Shown here: in pieces, positions 8,424-16,712 of the stretch
Layout of the letters: every line of letters begins with the position of its first letter
How positions within the stretch are numbered: position 1 is the stretch's first letter
NCBI GenBank assembly: GCA_966212235.1
Contig: CBIHPP010000009.1
Location: forward strand, 372,001-436,000
From: Niastella sp966212235
GTDB taxonomy: Bacteria > Bacteroidota > Bacteroidia > Chitinophagales > Chitinophagaceae
Length of the DNA: 64,000 bases
Reading direction: 5' to 3'
Notes under the pieces: model-generated
What the model was told of the DNA's origin: nothing
The model's database searches: none
The model's input: only the letters and a program-made list of their open reading frames with translations
Translations under genes and position numbers: made by a program

Positions 8424-11400
8424 TTATTCTTTTATAATTTTCTGAATGGTTATTTGTTGTCCGTTTTTCACCCGTACATAATACATACCATCACATAAAC
8501 CGCGTAATGAAATCGTGGTAACAGTATTCGTCAGGTTTTTATTAATTACCAGTCTACCCAATGAATTGTATATCTGTACAGAGGCATCGTTTTTCAGCAA
8601 ACTTACCCTCACCGTAAGATGATCTTTTGCCGGATTGGGGTATATGATAGCCTCTGTATTTCCTCCATTACCTGGAGTTTCTCCACTTTCACAGGAACCC
8701 AACTTGTCTCCGTGGCATAAGTGCGCATATACTGCGGGAGTGGCTACACAAATAGCACGGCCATTGTGGCAAACTGTAACTTTATTATTATTTCCGCAGG
8801 TAACGTTCTGCGTTTTAACAACAATCGAAGTGGTGGTAGCACATCCTTTTGCATCCCTAACCGTTACAGAATAAGTGGCCGCTGAATTGACTGCTATCGA
8901 TGAGGTTGTTTGTCCGGTACTCCATAAGTAAGAATAAGGAGCTGTTCCGCCGGCAGGTTGCGCCGCAATCGTAAGCGTAGCAGGCCCGTAACCAATGTAA
9001 ATAGTATTTTTTGAAATGCCCGAACTGTTCATGACATACACATCAGGAATAGCAGCCGTTACCGGAACAGGGTTGGTGTCGTCACAATCTGTATTGTTCG
9101 CAACTCCGCAGGCAACAGGCGAACCGGCGCCGAAACCATCCCCATCATTATCTGCATACAACACGCTGCTGTCGTTACAGTCTGTATTGTTTTCTGAATA
9201 ACCAGCCGGGGGAACAGCCACTGCCAGCCATTTTGATTCAGTGGAACCAAATCCATCGTTATCACCATCAACATAATATAGTTTGGTCACCGTTAACTTT
9301 TGTACTACGGGTGTCGCCCCTGCATAGCGGGCGTCTCCTGACTGAACAGCTGTAATATCGGTAGTACCGGCGCCTGTTATATGGATCATTCCATCTGTAA
9401 TAACAGCAACGTTTTCATTTGATGAGGTATAAGTAACCGGTAAGCCTGAGGAAGTGGTGGCAGCCGCATTAAAATCGATATCACCCACCTTTTTCTCTTC
9501 GAGGGTATTGAATGTTATTGCCTGTTCTTCCTTCATCGCTTCTGTTATTTCAAAAGCGCTCAATGCCCTGTTATATATTTTGAACTCATCAACTGAACCT
9601 TTTAACAGCGGATCGTTCCATTGTGATTTGCCAATATAGTTCTGATTGGTGTTGCCCAGATCAGAAGGCTTAAGTGTTATCGCACTATTCGATGTCACTA
9701 ATTCGCCATTGATATACAAACTAACAGTGCTGCCCGATTGGGTTACGGCTAAATGCGTCCAGGTATTTAGCGGGAAGGCATACCCATAACCTACCGATTG
9801 CTCTGCAGTTGTGTTCTTAATGCCATAACGAATGGTTGATAATCCACCGCTAACATTGGCCTGAACGGTCAGGAACATGTAATTAGAGGTCCCTGTGCCG
9901 AAATCAAAAACGCGCATCCAGTTAGAGAGTGCATCCATTTTCACCCAGGCAGCTGCGGTAAAATCATTCAAAGAAGTGAGTAGTCCTTCACCCAGTGTTA
10001 CATAAGAAGTGGCAGTACCATTCAGTTTCACGGCACCGGCTGTGTACCCGGTATCGCGGGCGGCGGCAGCTGCAAGTGTTCCGTGGTATCCACCCCATGT
10101 GTCTTCTGCAAAGGCGCCGGTGCTTTCATTAAAGCTAACATACAGATGGCGGCCAGCTACCGGCTTACCCGATAATACGGCAGTTTCAGGACTGCGTCCT
10201 GCTCCATTATGCGCAACTGTTTTGTAATAATAAGTAGTACCATTCGCAGTAGTTTTATCTTCATACCGCACCGCATCAACATTAGTTGCTATGGTATCAT
10301 AAATCCCATTTTCGGCATCGGATCGAAATACATCATACACCGCATCATATTGAAAATCCCAGGTTACCGTTAATTTAGAATCTCCCGAAGCAACATGTGG
10401 GTTCTGAACAGCTACTGGTGCAACCAGGTCTTTTGTCCGCAACTGCAAAACAGTTGAAGTATCACTTTCCCCAGCAGAATTTAATGAGGTGATCACATAA
10501 TAATAGGTTGTAGCAGGGGTAAGGTTTTCATCGAGGTACTCGAATTTGGTGGTGCGGGCTGCAATGGTATCGAAAGGCCCGCTTGCACTTAATGCCCGCT
10601 TCAGGTTATAGGAACGCGCATTCGTTCCGGCATTCCAGGTTAACCTGATCTTTGTAGCAGCCAGCACTTGTCCGGTAAGGCTTGATGGAGCTACAGGGGC
10701 GGCATCTGACAATACATCATAGGTGGCTGAATAAGCAAACTGATCACCGGCTGCGCTAACGGCTTTTACGCGATAAGTTACTTTTGTAAACACGCTATCT
10801 ACACATGATACCGTACCACCGATCGCATAGCCGGTAATTTCCTGAACAGGCATAAAGGCGGTATCCCTGCCATTTACTTTTCTTTCCAGAATATATTTGG
10901 AACCTGTTTCTCCGTTCAGATCTTTCCAACTCAGCGTAACTTTAAAATAATCGTCACTGTTGATGGAACCTGAAAGCGGAGCACACACCAGCTTCCAGTT
11001 ATGTACATAGGCTTTTTGCGGGTTGTAGGCAAGATCAGATTTGTTGGCAGCGTAATATTTACCGGCACGTGTAAGCGTATCTGCCAGCACCATGGCTCTT
11101 TTATTTTCTACCCAATCATAAATGGCATAGCGCTCAACAAAAGAGGTGGTATCCAATACCTGCAAAATGCCCTTCATGTCATTATATTGTTTCTCAAATT
11201 GAGCCTGTTGATCAGCAGGCCAGCTTTCGGTTGTCCAGTTGGCGCCGTTGTTCCATTCTGTAATCCACAGCGGACGCTTTACCCTGTCATAAATACTCTT
11301 TAACTGCGAGTACCATTGCTGCGGCGTTAATCCACCCCAATAAGCATGTATGGCTACAAAATCAACCCGGTAGTTCAGTGCATCGCATTTAGCCAGGAAA

Positions 11401-13511
11401 TCGGTTATCCAGCTGTTTTGCGGACTGGCAGGTGCGGGTGAACCAATACGCAGTCCCGATTTCATCATATCCGGCCATTGACTAAAAGCCTGGTCTACGG
11501 TCATATTCGCCTGGTCTGGACGGTCGGGTTCATTAAAGCCAAGCAAATGATTTACATTCTTTTTGTTACCAATATCGGTCCATGATGGCCATCCGCCATT
11601 CTGCCTGATAATGGCATAATCATAATTGGCAGCAGCAGCGCCGCCAATGTTCCAGTCGTAATACCAGGTACAATTTATTTTAGCCGGAGACCACCCGGCT
11701 TTTCCTTTTTTGCTGATCCAGTCCCACCTGAATACGCGGATAAATGAAACGGAGGTATCTAAGCCCTGCGGCATAGTATTTACAATAAGATCATCATCAT
11801 TGGCAATAAACACGCGGCTGTAACCCGATCCGTCGGCATTGTTTGCCAGCGTGGCCATATAACCCCTGCGCAGTTTGAATGATCTTATTTTGTTATTGAA
11901 ACTATCCAGGTTATTATGATAGGTTTCTATTTCGAAAGTCTTTGTAATTCCCGAAAGGCCGGGTGCGGTAAATACTTCCAACGCCCTGGCATTAGTTGCA
12001 TTACCGTTTGGAATGACTGCCGTACCATTTTTATAAATGGCAATACGCGCTGAATTGGTTGAAGCGGGAACTCCGTTGATGCTAACTTTATTAAGCCAGT
12101 TTGCGATTACATCATTCGGTTTAATATTGTCAAAGAACAGCCACGCATCTTCAGCATTCAACTCAACCGTAGAATTGATCAAAGGCGTGTTCTCCCCGGT
12201 GAGGTGCAGATCGGTTTTCCCGGGCACCACAAAATTGGTATTAAAGGTGCTCAGAAAAGAGGCTACCCTGTCTGTAATGGTAACCTGTTGCTTTGGCGCA
12301 GTAACGATACCGGCGGGAGCATAAGCTGCATCTTCGTAGGTCACCGAACTGATCTCCATATCAACAGCTCCGGAAGGATAGTTCTTTCCAAAGATGAATC
12401 GTGGATTGATATCCAATTTATTTAACGATAGTTCTGCGATCGAGTACAGCGCCCAGTTGCCGGTAAAGGTCAGGTAATAAGTGCCCGCCTCCTGTGAAGT
12501 GAAAATAAAGCTTTCCCTGTTGAGCACTCTTGTTCCACTGGTTGTAAAAACATGCGAGGCAATTCTATCACTGGTAGCAGTGGTTTTACCTACGCCAACT
12601 GTTATTGTCTTACCGCCTGTTGCATTCGAGACGTAGGCATGCAACATACTGAAATCATAGGTGGTATTGGCTTCAAGCGTTACGGGATAACTGTATACCG
12701 TATTTTGTATACCGCTTCCATCCCATCTTACGTAAAGCACCCGGCCATTATAGGTAGCGCCATTATAGGTGTGCAGGTTTCCCCCTGAAGATGCGTTTAC
12801 ATCGAGGTACCTCGACGTACCTGCGGTGGTAGCGTTGGCAGCGGCAAATAAGGTGGTAGACGTAGTTCCTGTATAGGCCCAGCCATAATCACTCGGTTTG
12901 CCTGTATTGTTAGGGGCAGTACCCGCCCAGTTTGAAATCAAGGTAGGCCCTTTAACCGTATTGATCAATTCATTGGTTTCCACACCGCCTGCAATATCTT
13001 TTATGGTTGAAAGCGGTTCTGTATAAATATAGGCGCCGTTTTGATAAAAGTACGCAGAGTCGTTATTAACGGCTATCCGTATAGTATGATACTGACCCGC
13101 AGCGGATGCCGTCAACGACCTGGGGGCGGTTAAGGGCGAGGTAAGCTTCAACGTCGCAGCATCCAATGATAACCGGAATCCTTTCACTTTAGTATTGCGG
13201 GCCTCCAGATCAAGTCCGCGCCCGGTAGCAGCATTTACTTTCGCCACTACCTCCAGGGTGTAATGATCAGGTATTGCATGTTGCGTTACAACAGTATCTA
13301 CCTGCGAAGGATTTGAAAATGACCTGGCCGAAAACAGCGTTTCGCCAAGCGTTTGTTTTACGGGTAGACTAGGAGCCTGCGCAGCCATTTTTAAACTGCA
13401 GACAATTGCCAGTAGAAGTAGTAAATACTTGCTCCGGCGTTCTATTAAATTAAAAACTAATAGTGGAAAAGGGGTGAATTCCCTGAAAAATGGAAAAACC
13501 TGGTGACTCAT
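8424..13511 (-). CDS. Giant secreted GH128-like glycoside hydrolase with multiple modules and T9SS domain
   Basis: The 1695-residue protein has an unusually long signal region (hydrophobic core about 28-43, MAAQ). Beta-rich N-terminal modules are followed by a catalytic domain resembling GH128/Asl1 (about 590-850) with likely acid and nucleophile Glu661 in GFNEPDRP and Glu752 in WITEWNNG. After it come fibronectin-III-like repeats (about 870-1120), a LamG/concanavalin-type domain (about 1125-1290), a bacterial Ig-like segment, calcium-binding DxDxDG loops (DGDNDGFG, DNDGDGFG), an SprB-like repeat, a small Cys/His module (about 1571-1607) and a T9SS sorting domain (YPNPAKDHL onward). GH128 enzymes known to me cleave beta-1,3-glucan; the same substrate is an inference here. 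The N-terminal 500 residues are not assigned. Confidence 0.85.
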   Translation of the reverse strand: MSHQVFPFFREFTPFPLLVFNLIERRSKYLLLLLAIVCSLKMAAQAPSLPVKQTLGETLFSARSFSNPSQVDTVVTQHAIPDHYTLEVVAKVNAATGRGLDLEARNTKVKGFRLSLDAATLKLTSPLTAPRSLTASAAGQYHTIRIAVNNDSAYFYQNGAYIYTEPLSTIKDIAGGVETNELINTVKGPTLISNWAGTAPNNTGKPSDYGWAYTGTTSTTLFAAANATTAGTSRYLDVNASSGGNLHTYNGATYNGRVLYVRWDGSGIQNTVYSYPVTLEANTTYDFSMLHAYVSNATGGKTITVGVGKTTATSDRIASHVFTTSGTRVLNRESFIFTSQEAGTYYLTFTGNWALYSIAELSLNKLDINPRFIFGKNYPSGAVDMEISSVTYEDAAYAPAGIVTAPKQQVTITDRVASFLSTFNTNFVVPGKTDLHLTGENTPLINSTVELNAEDAWLFFDNIKPNDVIANWLNKVSINGVPASTNSARIAIYKNGTAVIPNGNATNARALEVFTAPGLSGITKTFEIETYHNNLDSFNNKIRSFKLRRGYMATLANNADGSGYSRVFIANDDDLIVNTMPQGLDTSVSFIRVFRWDWISKKGKAGWSPAKINCTWYYDWNIGGAAAANYDYAIIRQNGGWPSWTDIGNKKNVNHLLGFNEPDRPDQANMTVDQAFSQWPDMMKSGLRIGSPAPASPQNSWITDFLAKCDALNYRVDFVAIHAYWGGLTPQQWYSQLKSIYDRVKRPLWITEWNNGANWTTESWPADQQAQFEKQYNDMKGILQVLDTTSFVERYAIYDWVENKRAMVLADTLTRAGKYYAANKSDLAYNPQKAYVHNWKLVCAPLSGSINSDDYFKVTLSWKDLNGETGSKYILERKVNGRDTAFMPVQEITGYAIGGTVSCVDSVFTKVTYRVKAVSAAGDQFAYSATYDVLSDAAPVAPSSLTGQVLAATKIRLTWNAGTNARSYNLKRALSASGPFDTIAARTTKFEYLDENLTPATTYYYVITSLNSAGESDTSTVLQLRTKDLVAPVAVQNPHVASGDSKLTVTWDFQYDAVYDVFRSDAENGIYDTIATNVDAVRYEDKTTANGTTYYYKTVAHNGAGRSPETAVLSGKPVAGRHLYVSFNESTGAFAEDTWGGYHGTLAAAAARDTGYTAGAVKLNGTATSYVTLGEGLLTSLNDFTAAAWVKMDALSNWMRVFDFGTGTSNYMFLTVQANVSGGLSTIRYGIKNTTAEQSVGYGYAFPLNTWTHLAVTQSGSTVSLYINGELVTSNSAITLKPSDLGNTNQNYIGKSQWNDPLLKGSVDEFKIYNRALSAFEITEAMKEEQAITFNTLEEKKVGDIDFNAAATTSSGLPVTYTSSNENVAVITDGMIHITGAGTTDITAVQSGDARYAGATPVVQKLTVTKLYYVDGDNDGFGSTESKWLAVAVPPAGYSENNTDCNDSSVLYADNDGDGFGAGSPVACGVANNTDCDDTNPVPVTAAIPDVYVMNSSGISKNTIYIGYGPATLTIAAQPAGGTAPYSYLWSTGQTTSSIAVNSAATYSVTVRDAKGCATTTSIVVKTQNVTCGNNNKVTVCHNGRAICVATPAVYAHLCHGDKLGSCESGETPGNGGNTEAIIYPNPAKDHLTVRVSLLKNDASVQIYNSLGRLVINKNLTNTVTTISLRGLCDGMYYVRVKNGQQITIQKIIKE

Positions 13512-13533
13512 AAAAGCAAGCGTTAGTTAAGTA

Positions 13534-13565
13534 ATAAAGTATGCGAACTGTAAACAGCGATACAA
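13534..13565 (-). promoter_or_regulatory. Candidate promoter of the GH128 gene
   Basis: On the minus strand, TTG (13565-13563) is followed after 21 bases by TACTTTAT (13541-13534), close to TAnnTTTG, 22 bases before ATG 13511. The 21-base spacing recurs at 59990-60021 and 60101-60132. Confidence 0.4.
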
Positions 13566-13738
13566 TTTATACTTAACCCAAGGGCCGCTCAGGGGGGTAA
13601 TTCGCTCAAAAACGGGGTGATTTTAGTAAACTATGGTGCTTTATGCTTATAGCAGAATCCCGATTGCGCTTGAATAATAGCCCGCTTCCTGATGCGAAGC
13701 TTTAATTTCATTTATCTGGATGACGTTTGGGTCTCAGA

Positions 13739-15574
13739 TCATTTTCTTCCACTTGTATCAGTAAGCGCATGCATAAATGCAATCACTGCTTTTGTTTCGT
13801 TGGCAGTAAGATGTAATTTGTCTGCAGGAAGTGTTTGCGTTTCGGGGGCAATGTGTAATCCACTGCCTCCACCATTGTTATAAAATTCCATGACAGCTGA
13901 AAGCGTTGCAAAAACTCCGTTGTGCATATAAGGCGCCGTTAATGCAATATTGCGGAGGGTAGGGGTTTTGAAAGCGAATTCGTGTATCGTTGCTTTAGTA
14001 AAATCAGATTTTCCTTTATCGCTATCCAGCACAGCATGGTCTTTATTATTGGCGGCAGGTACGCCTAATACTTCCGACTCTGTTTCAGTAAATTCAGTGG
14101 GCACCAATCCATTGAACAGGGGCATATAATGACAGGTGCCGCATTTGGCCTTGCCCATAAAAAGATTAAAACCAGTTCTTTCTGTGGTGCTTAATTGGGT
14201 GGTATCGCCGCGCATATATTGATCAAAACGGGCATTCAATGCTACTAATGATCTTATATAGGAAGCAATGGCATTGGCAATGTTGTATTGTGTAATTACA
14301 TCTTTTTCATTGGAATAGGCTTGCGCAAAAAGTTGGGCGTACACAGGGTGCTTTTGTAATAAGGGAATGCTTTGCTGTAATGAGCCTTGCATTTCCGATG
14401 GGTTGTGTACAACTGCACTTAATTGATCTTCCAATGTGCTTGTTCGCGAGTCAAAAAATTGTTTTGTCTGAAAAATGGTATTCCAAAGGCCGGGCGTGTT
14501 GCGGCTCAATTTGGTTTTATTATCAATGGCCATAGCTGCAGGCAAGCTATCTGTAAATGCTTTTTGAGGTTGATGACAACTGCTGCAACTGCGATCCTTT
14601 GTACCCGAAAGCAGGGGGTCATAAAAAAGCCGCCTGCCCAGTTCTATACGTTCGGGTGTTGGCTGAAAGCGTTCGTTTGGTGAAAAGAAACGAACATCAA
14701 AAGCGTTGCGTTCAAAGATATTCAGGGCATCGGGGTTTACCGGCCTTAACTCTACTGGCATATTAAAGCCCAGTTGCAATCTGGTTTCTACAATAGCGTT
14801 TGAAATTGGGTTAGCATATTTAGTAATAAATTCCAGGCGGTCAAACTGGTTAAAACCGGTACGGCTGTTTAATAAGAATTGTTTTGCTGCTGCCAGTATT
14901 TTCGACAACCTGGTATAAAGACTTTCATCTTTCTTATTGATCTCAGCACGATACAGGTCAATGATTGCCTGCATGCCATTGATGGTTGATGCCGCTTCAG
15001 AAATTGAATACCGTGCTATCGGCGAATCAAATCCGCTAATGCCAAGCGTGATCATTCGTAAAGTGGCGGCACGCAATGCATCAAATACACTGGCTTCTCT
15101 AAACTTGTATTGCCGGTCAGGCTCATTGATCAACCGCTCAAGGGTGCGTAACATATTGTTTATATCAGCAGTTATAGCGGTATAATCGACATGCCTGGCT
15201 CCGAAAAGTTTTTCTTCCACTACCTGGAAGCCTTCCGGTTTAATTATTACCTGCGGGTTATCATCTTCCACTCTTTTCAGTGCGGGGCCATTCAGGTATT
15301 TTGTTTCGTACACGTTGAAGTACTCTGTTAGTACAGCTACCTGTTTATAAGACAGCCTGGCATTTTTGAATTGCTGCTGTAAAACGGTAAGCGACTGTTT
15401 TTGATTACAGGCTTGTTTAAGTACCTGCAATTTTTGTTTAAGCGCCTGTAACTGCGCTGAATAATATTTATCAACTATTAAATTATTATCGTTGCTTACG
15501 GGGATTAAAAAACCATGAAGCAATACCAGGCAAAACAAAGCGATGGGTATGGCTATTATCCCCTTTTTTAGCAT
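13739..15574 (-). CDS. Di-haem cytochrome c peroxidase (MauG/CcpA family) with long N-terminal extension
   Basis: The 611-residue protein has an N-terminal hydrophobic export segment (about 5-27), a helical region of unknown family (about 35-300), then a di-haem peroxidase domain. Two haem c sites are visible: C330-S-S-C333-H334 and C478-G-T-C481-H482, with the intervening FDSRTSTLEDQL and a C-terminal LRNIALTAPYMHNGVF, a typical distal block of this family. Such periplasmic enzymes reduce H2O2 or oxidise partner proteins. Typical CcpA is about 320-350 residues, so the front half is an extension, perhaps imelysin-like. No obvious partner gene is adjacent. The next downstream minus-strand gene is GH128, which has its own promoter. 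Confidence 0.88.
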   Translation of the reverse strand: MLKKGIIAIPIALFCLVLLHGFLIPVSNDNNLIVDKYYSAQLQALKQKLQVLKQACNQKQSLTVLQQQFKNARLSYKQVAVLTEYFNVYETKYLNGPALKRVEDDNPQVIIKPEGFQVVEEKLFGARHVDYTAITADINNMLRTLERLINEPDRQYKFREASVFDALRAATLRMITLGISGFDSPIARYSISEAASTINGMQAIIDLYRAEINKKDESLYTRLSKILAAAKQFLLNSRTGFNQFDRLEFITKYANPISNAIVETRLQLGFNMPVELRPVNPDALNIFERNAFDVRFFSPNERFQPTPERIELGRRLFYDPLLSGTKDRSCSSCHQPQKAFTDSLPAAMAIDNKTKLSRNTPGLWNTIFQTKQFFDSRTSTLEDQLSAVVHNPSEMQGSLQQSIPLLQKHPVYAQLFAQAYSNEKDVITQYNIANAIASYIRSLVALNARFDQYMRGDTTQLSTTERTGFNLFMGKAKCGTCHYMPLFNGLVPTEFTETESEVLGVPAANNKDHAVLDSDKGKSDFTKATIHEFAFKTPTLRNIALTAPYMHNGVFATLSAVMEFYNNGGGSGLHIAPETQTLPADKLHLTANETKAVIAFMHALTDTSGRK

Positions 15575-15772
15575 ATGCAGGTATTTAAAATTATCTTTTC
15601 ATTAAATGGACCTTATACTTAAACCGTTGGGCGTGGCATAAAAATAGCCCCTTTTACTGTTTCTATGAAAAGCCAGTAAAAAATTAAAACTGACAGAAAC
15701 TGCTTCGCCAATGCCACAGGCATTAGCGTGGTATGCTTATTGAATGCACTGCTGTAAATAAAACAGCTATTT

Positions 15773-16585
15773 ATGAGAAAACAGGTAATAATCTTGTTAT
15801 TAGTTGCAAGCGTGCCATTATTGATGACAAGCTGTGTAGCCAAGAGAAAGTTAGTAGCCGCCCAGAATACGATTAGCAGCCTGCAGATGGATAGTGCCCG
15901 ACTTGAGCAGAAAATTGCCGGTCTGCAAACCGATGTTGCCGGTCTACAGCAAAATATAAGCGCTCTTAACCAGAAAATGGATGCCAATAATGCCGCAGCG
16001 GAAGGAACCATTTCCAGCCAGAAAAATGCCCTGCAAAAAAGTAAGCAGGAACTGGCAGATCAGCAACGTAAATTGGAATCATTACAATCTTTACTGGAAC
16101 AACAAAAGAAAAATGCCGATGCGCTTCGCCAGAAAATGGCTGATGCACTTGTTAAGTTTAACTCTAATGAACTGAGTGTATCTGTAAAGAACGGTAAGGT
16201 ATATGTGAGCCTGCAGGAAAATCTGCTGTTTCCTTCGGGAAGTGCGACTGTAAATGTGAAAGGAAAGGAAGCGCTTGGTAAACTCGCCGAAGTGCTGAAC
16301 GCCAATCAGGACATTACTGTAAATATCGAGGGACATACAGACTCAATTCCTATCCGCACCCGCTTCGAAGACAACTGGGCGCTTAGCACTGCCAGGGCCG
16401 CCAGTATTGTGCGTATACTAACAAAGGATTACCAGGTTGATCCCGTGCGTGTAGTTGCCTCAGGTCATAGCCGGTACGATCCGGTGGATGCAAATACGAC
16501 TGCGGAAGGAAGAGCAAAAAACAGAAGAACAGAAATTATTTTATCACCCAAGCTGGATGAATTGTATAAGCTGATTAATGGCTAG
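15773..16585 (+). CDS. OmpA-family peptidoglycan-binding lipoprotein
   Basis: The 270-residue product has a type II signal peptide (MRKQVIILLLVASVPLLMTSC, Cys21), a long coiled coil (about 30-125, Gln/Leu/Lys heptads such as LEQKIAGLQTDVAGLQQN) and a C-terminal OmpA domain (about 145-265) with LFPSGSATVN, the hallmark NIEGHTDSIPI and NRRTEIIL. It is probably anchored in the outer membrane and binds peptidoglycan, holding the envelope together. It is divergent from the peroxidase gene and ends at a strong terminator. Confidence 0.9.
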   Translation: MRKQVIILLLVASVPLLMTSCVAKRKLVAAQNTISSLQMDSARLEQKIAGLQTDVAGLQQNISALNQKMDANNAAAEGTISSQKNALQKSKQELADQQRKLESLQSLLEQQKKNADALRQKMADALVKFNSNELSVSVKNGKVYVSLQENLLFPSGSATVNVKGKEALGKLAEVLNANQDITVNIEGHTDSIPIRTRFEDNWALSTARAASIVRILTKDYQVDPVRVVASGHSRYDPVDANTTAEGRAKNRRTEIILSPKLDELYKLING

Positions 16586-16612
16586 ACTGTGTTAATGTTT
16601 TAGCCCTGCTTT

Positions 16613-16652
16613 GAAAGGCTGCTGTTTCACAAACGGCAGCCTTTCTTTTTTT
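16613..16652 (+). terminator. Terminator of the OmpA-family gene
   Basis: GAAAGGCTGC (16613-16622) pairs with GCAGCCTTTC (16636-16645); the stem continues with GTTT/AAAC around a CAC loop, and a T-run follows. Confidence 0.85.
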
Positions 16653-16712
16653 ACCAGCTTTATTCCCGTTCATATCGTTTTTTGTTGATTGCAAAGTTAT
16701 AGTAAGTTTCGT

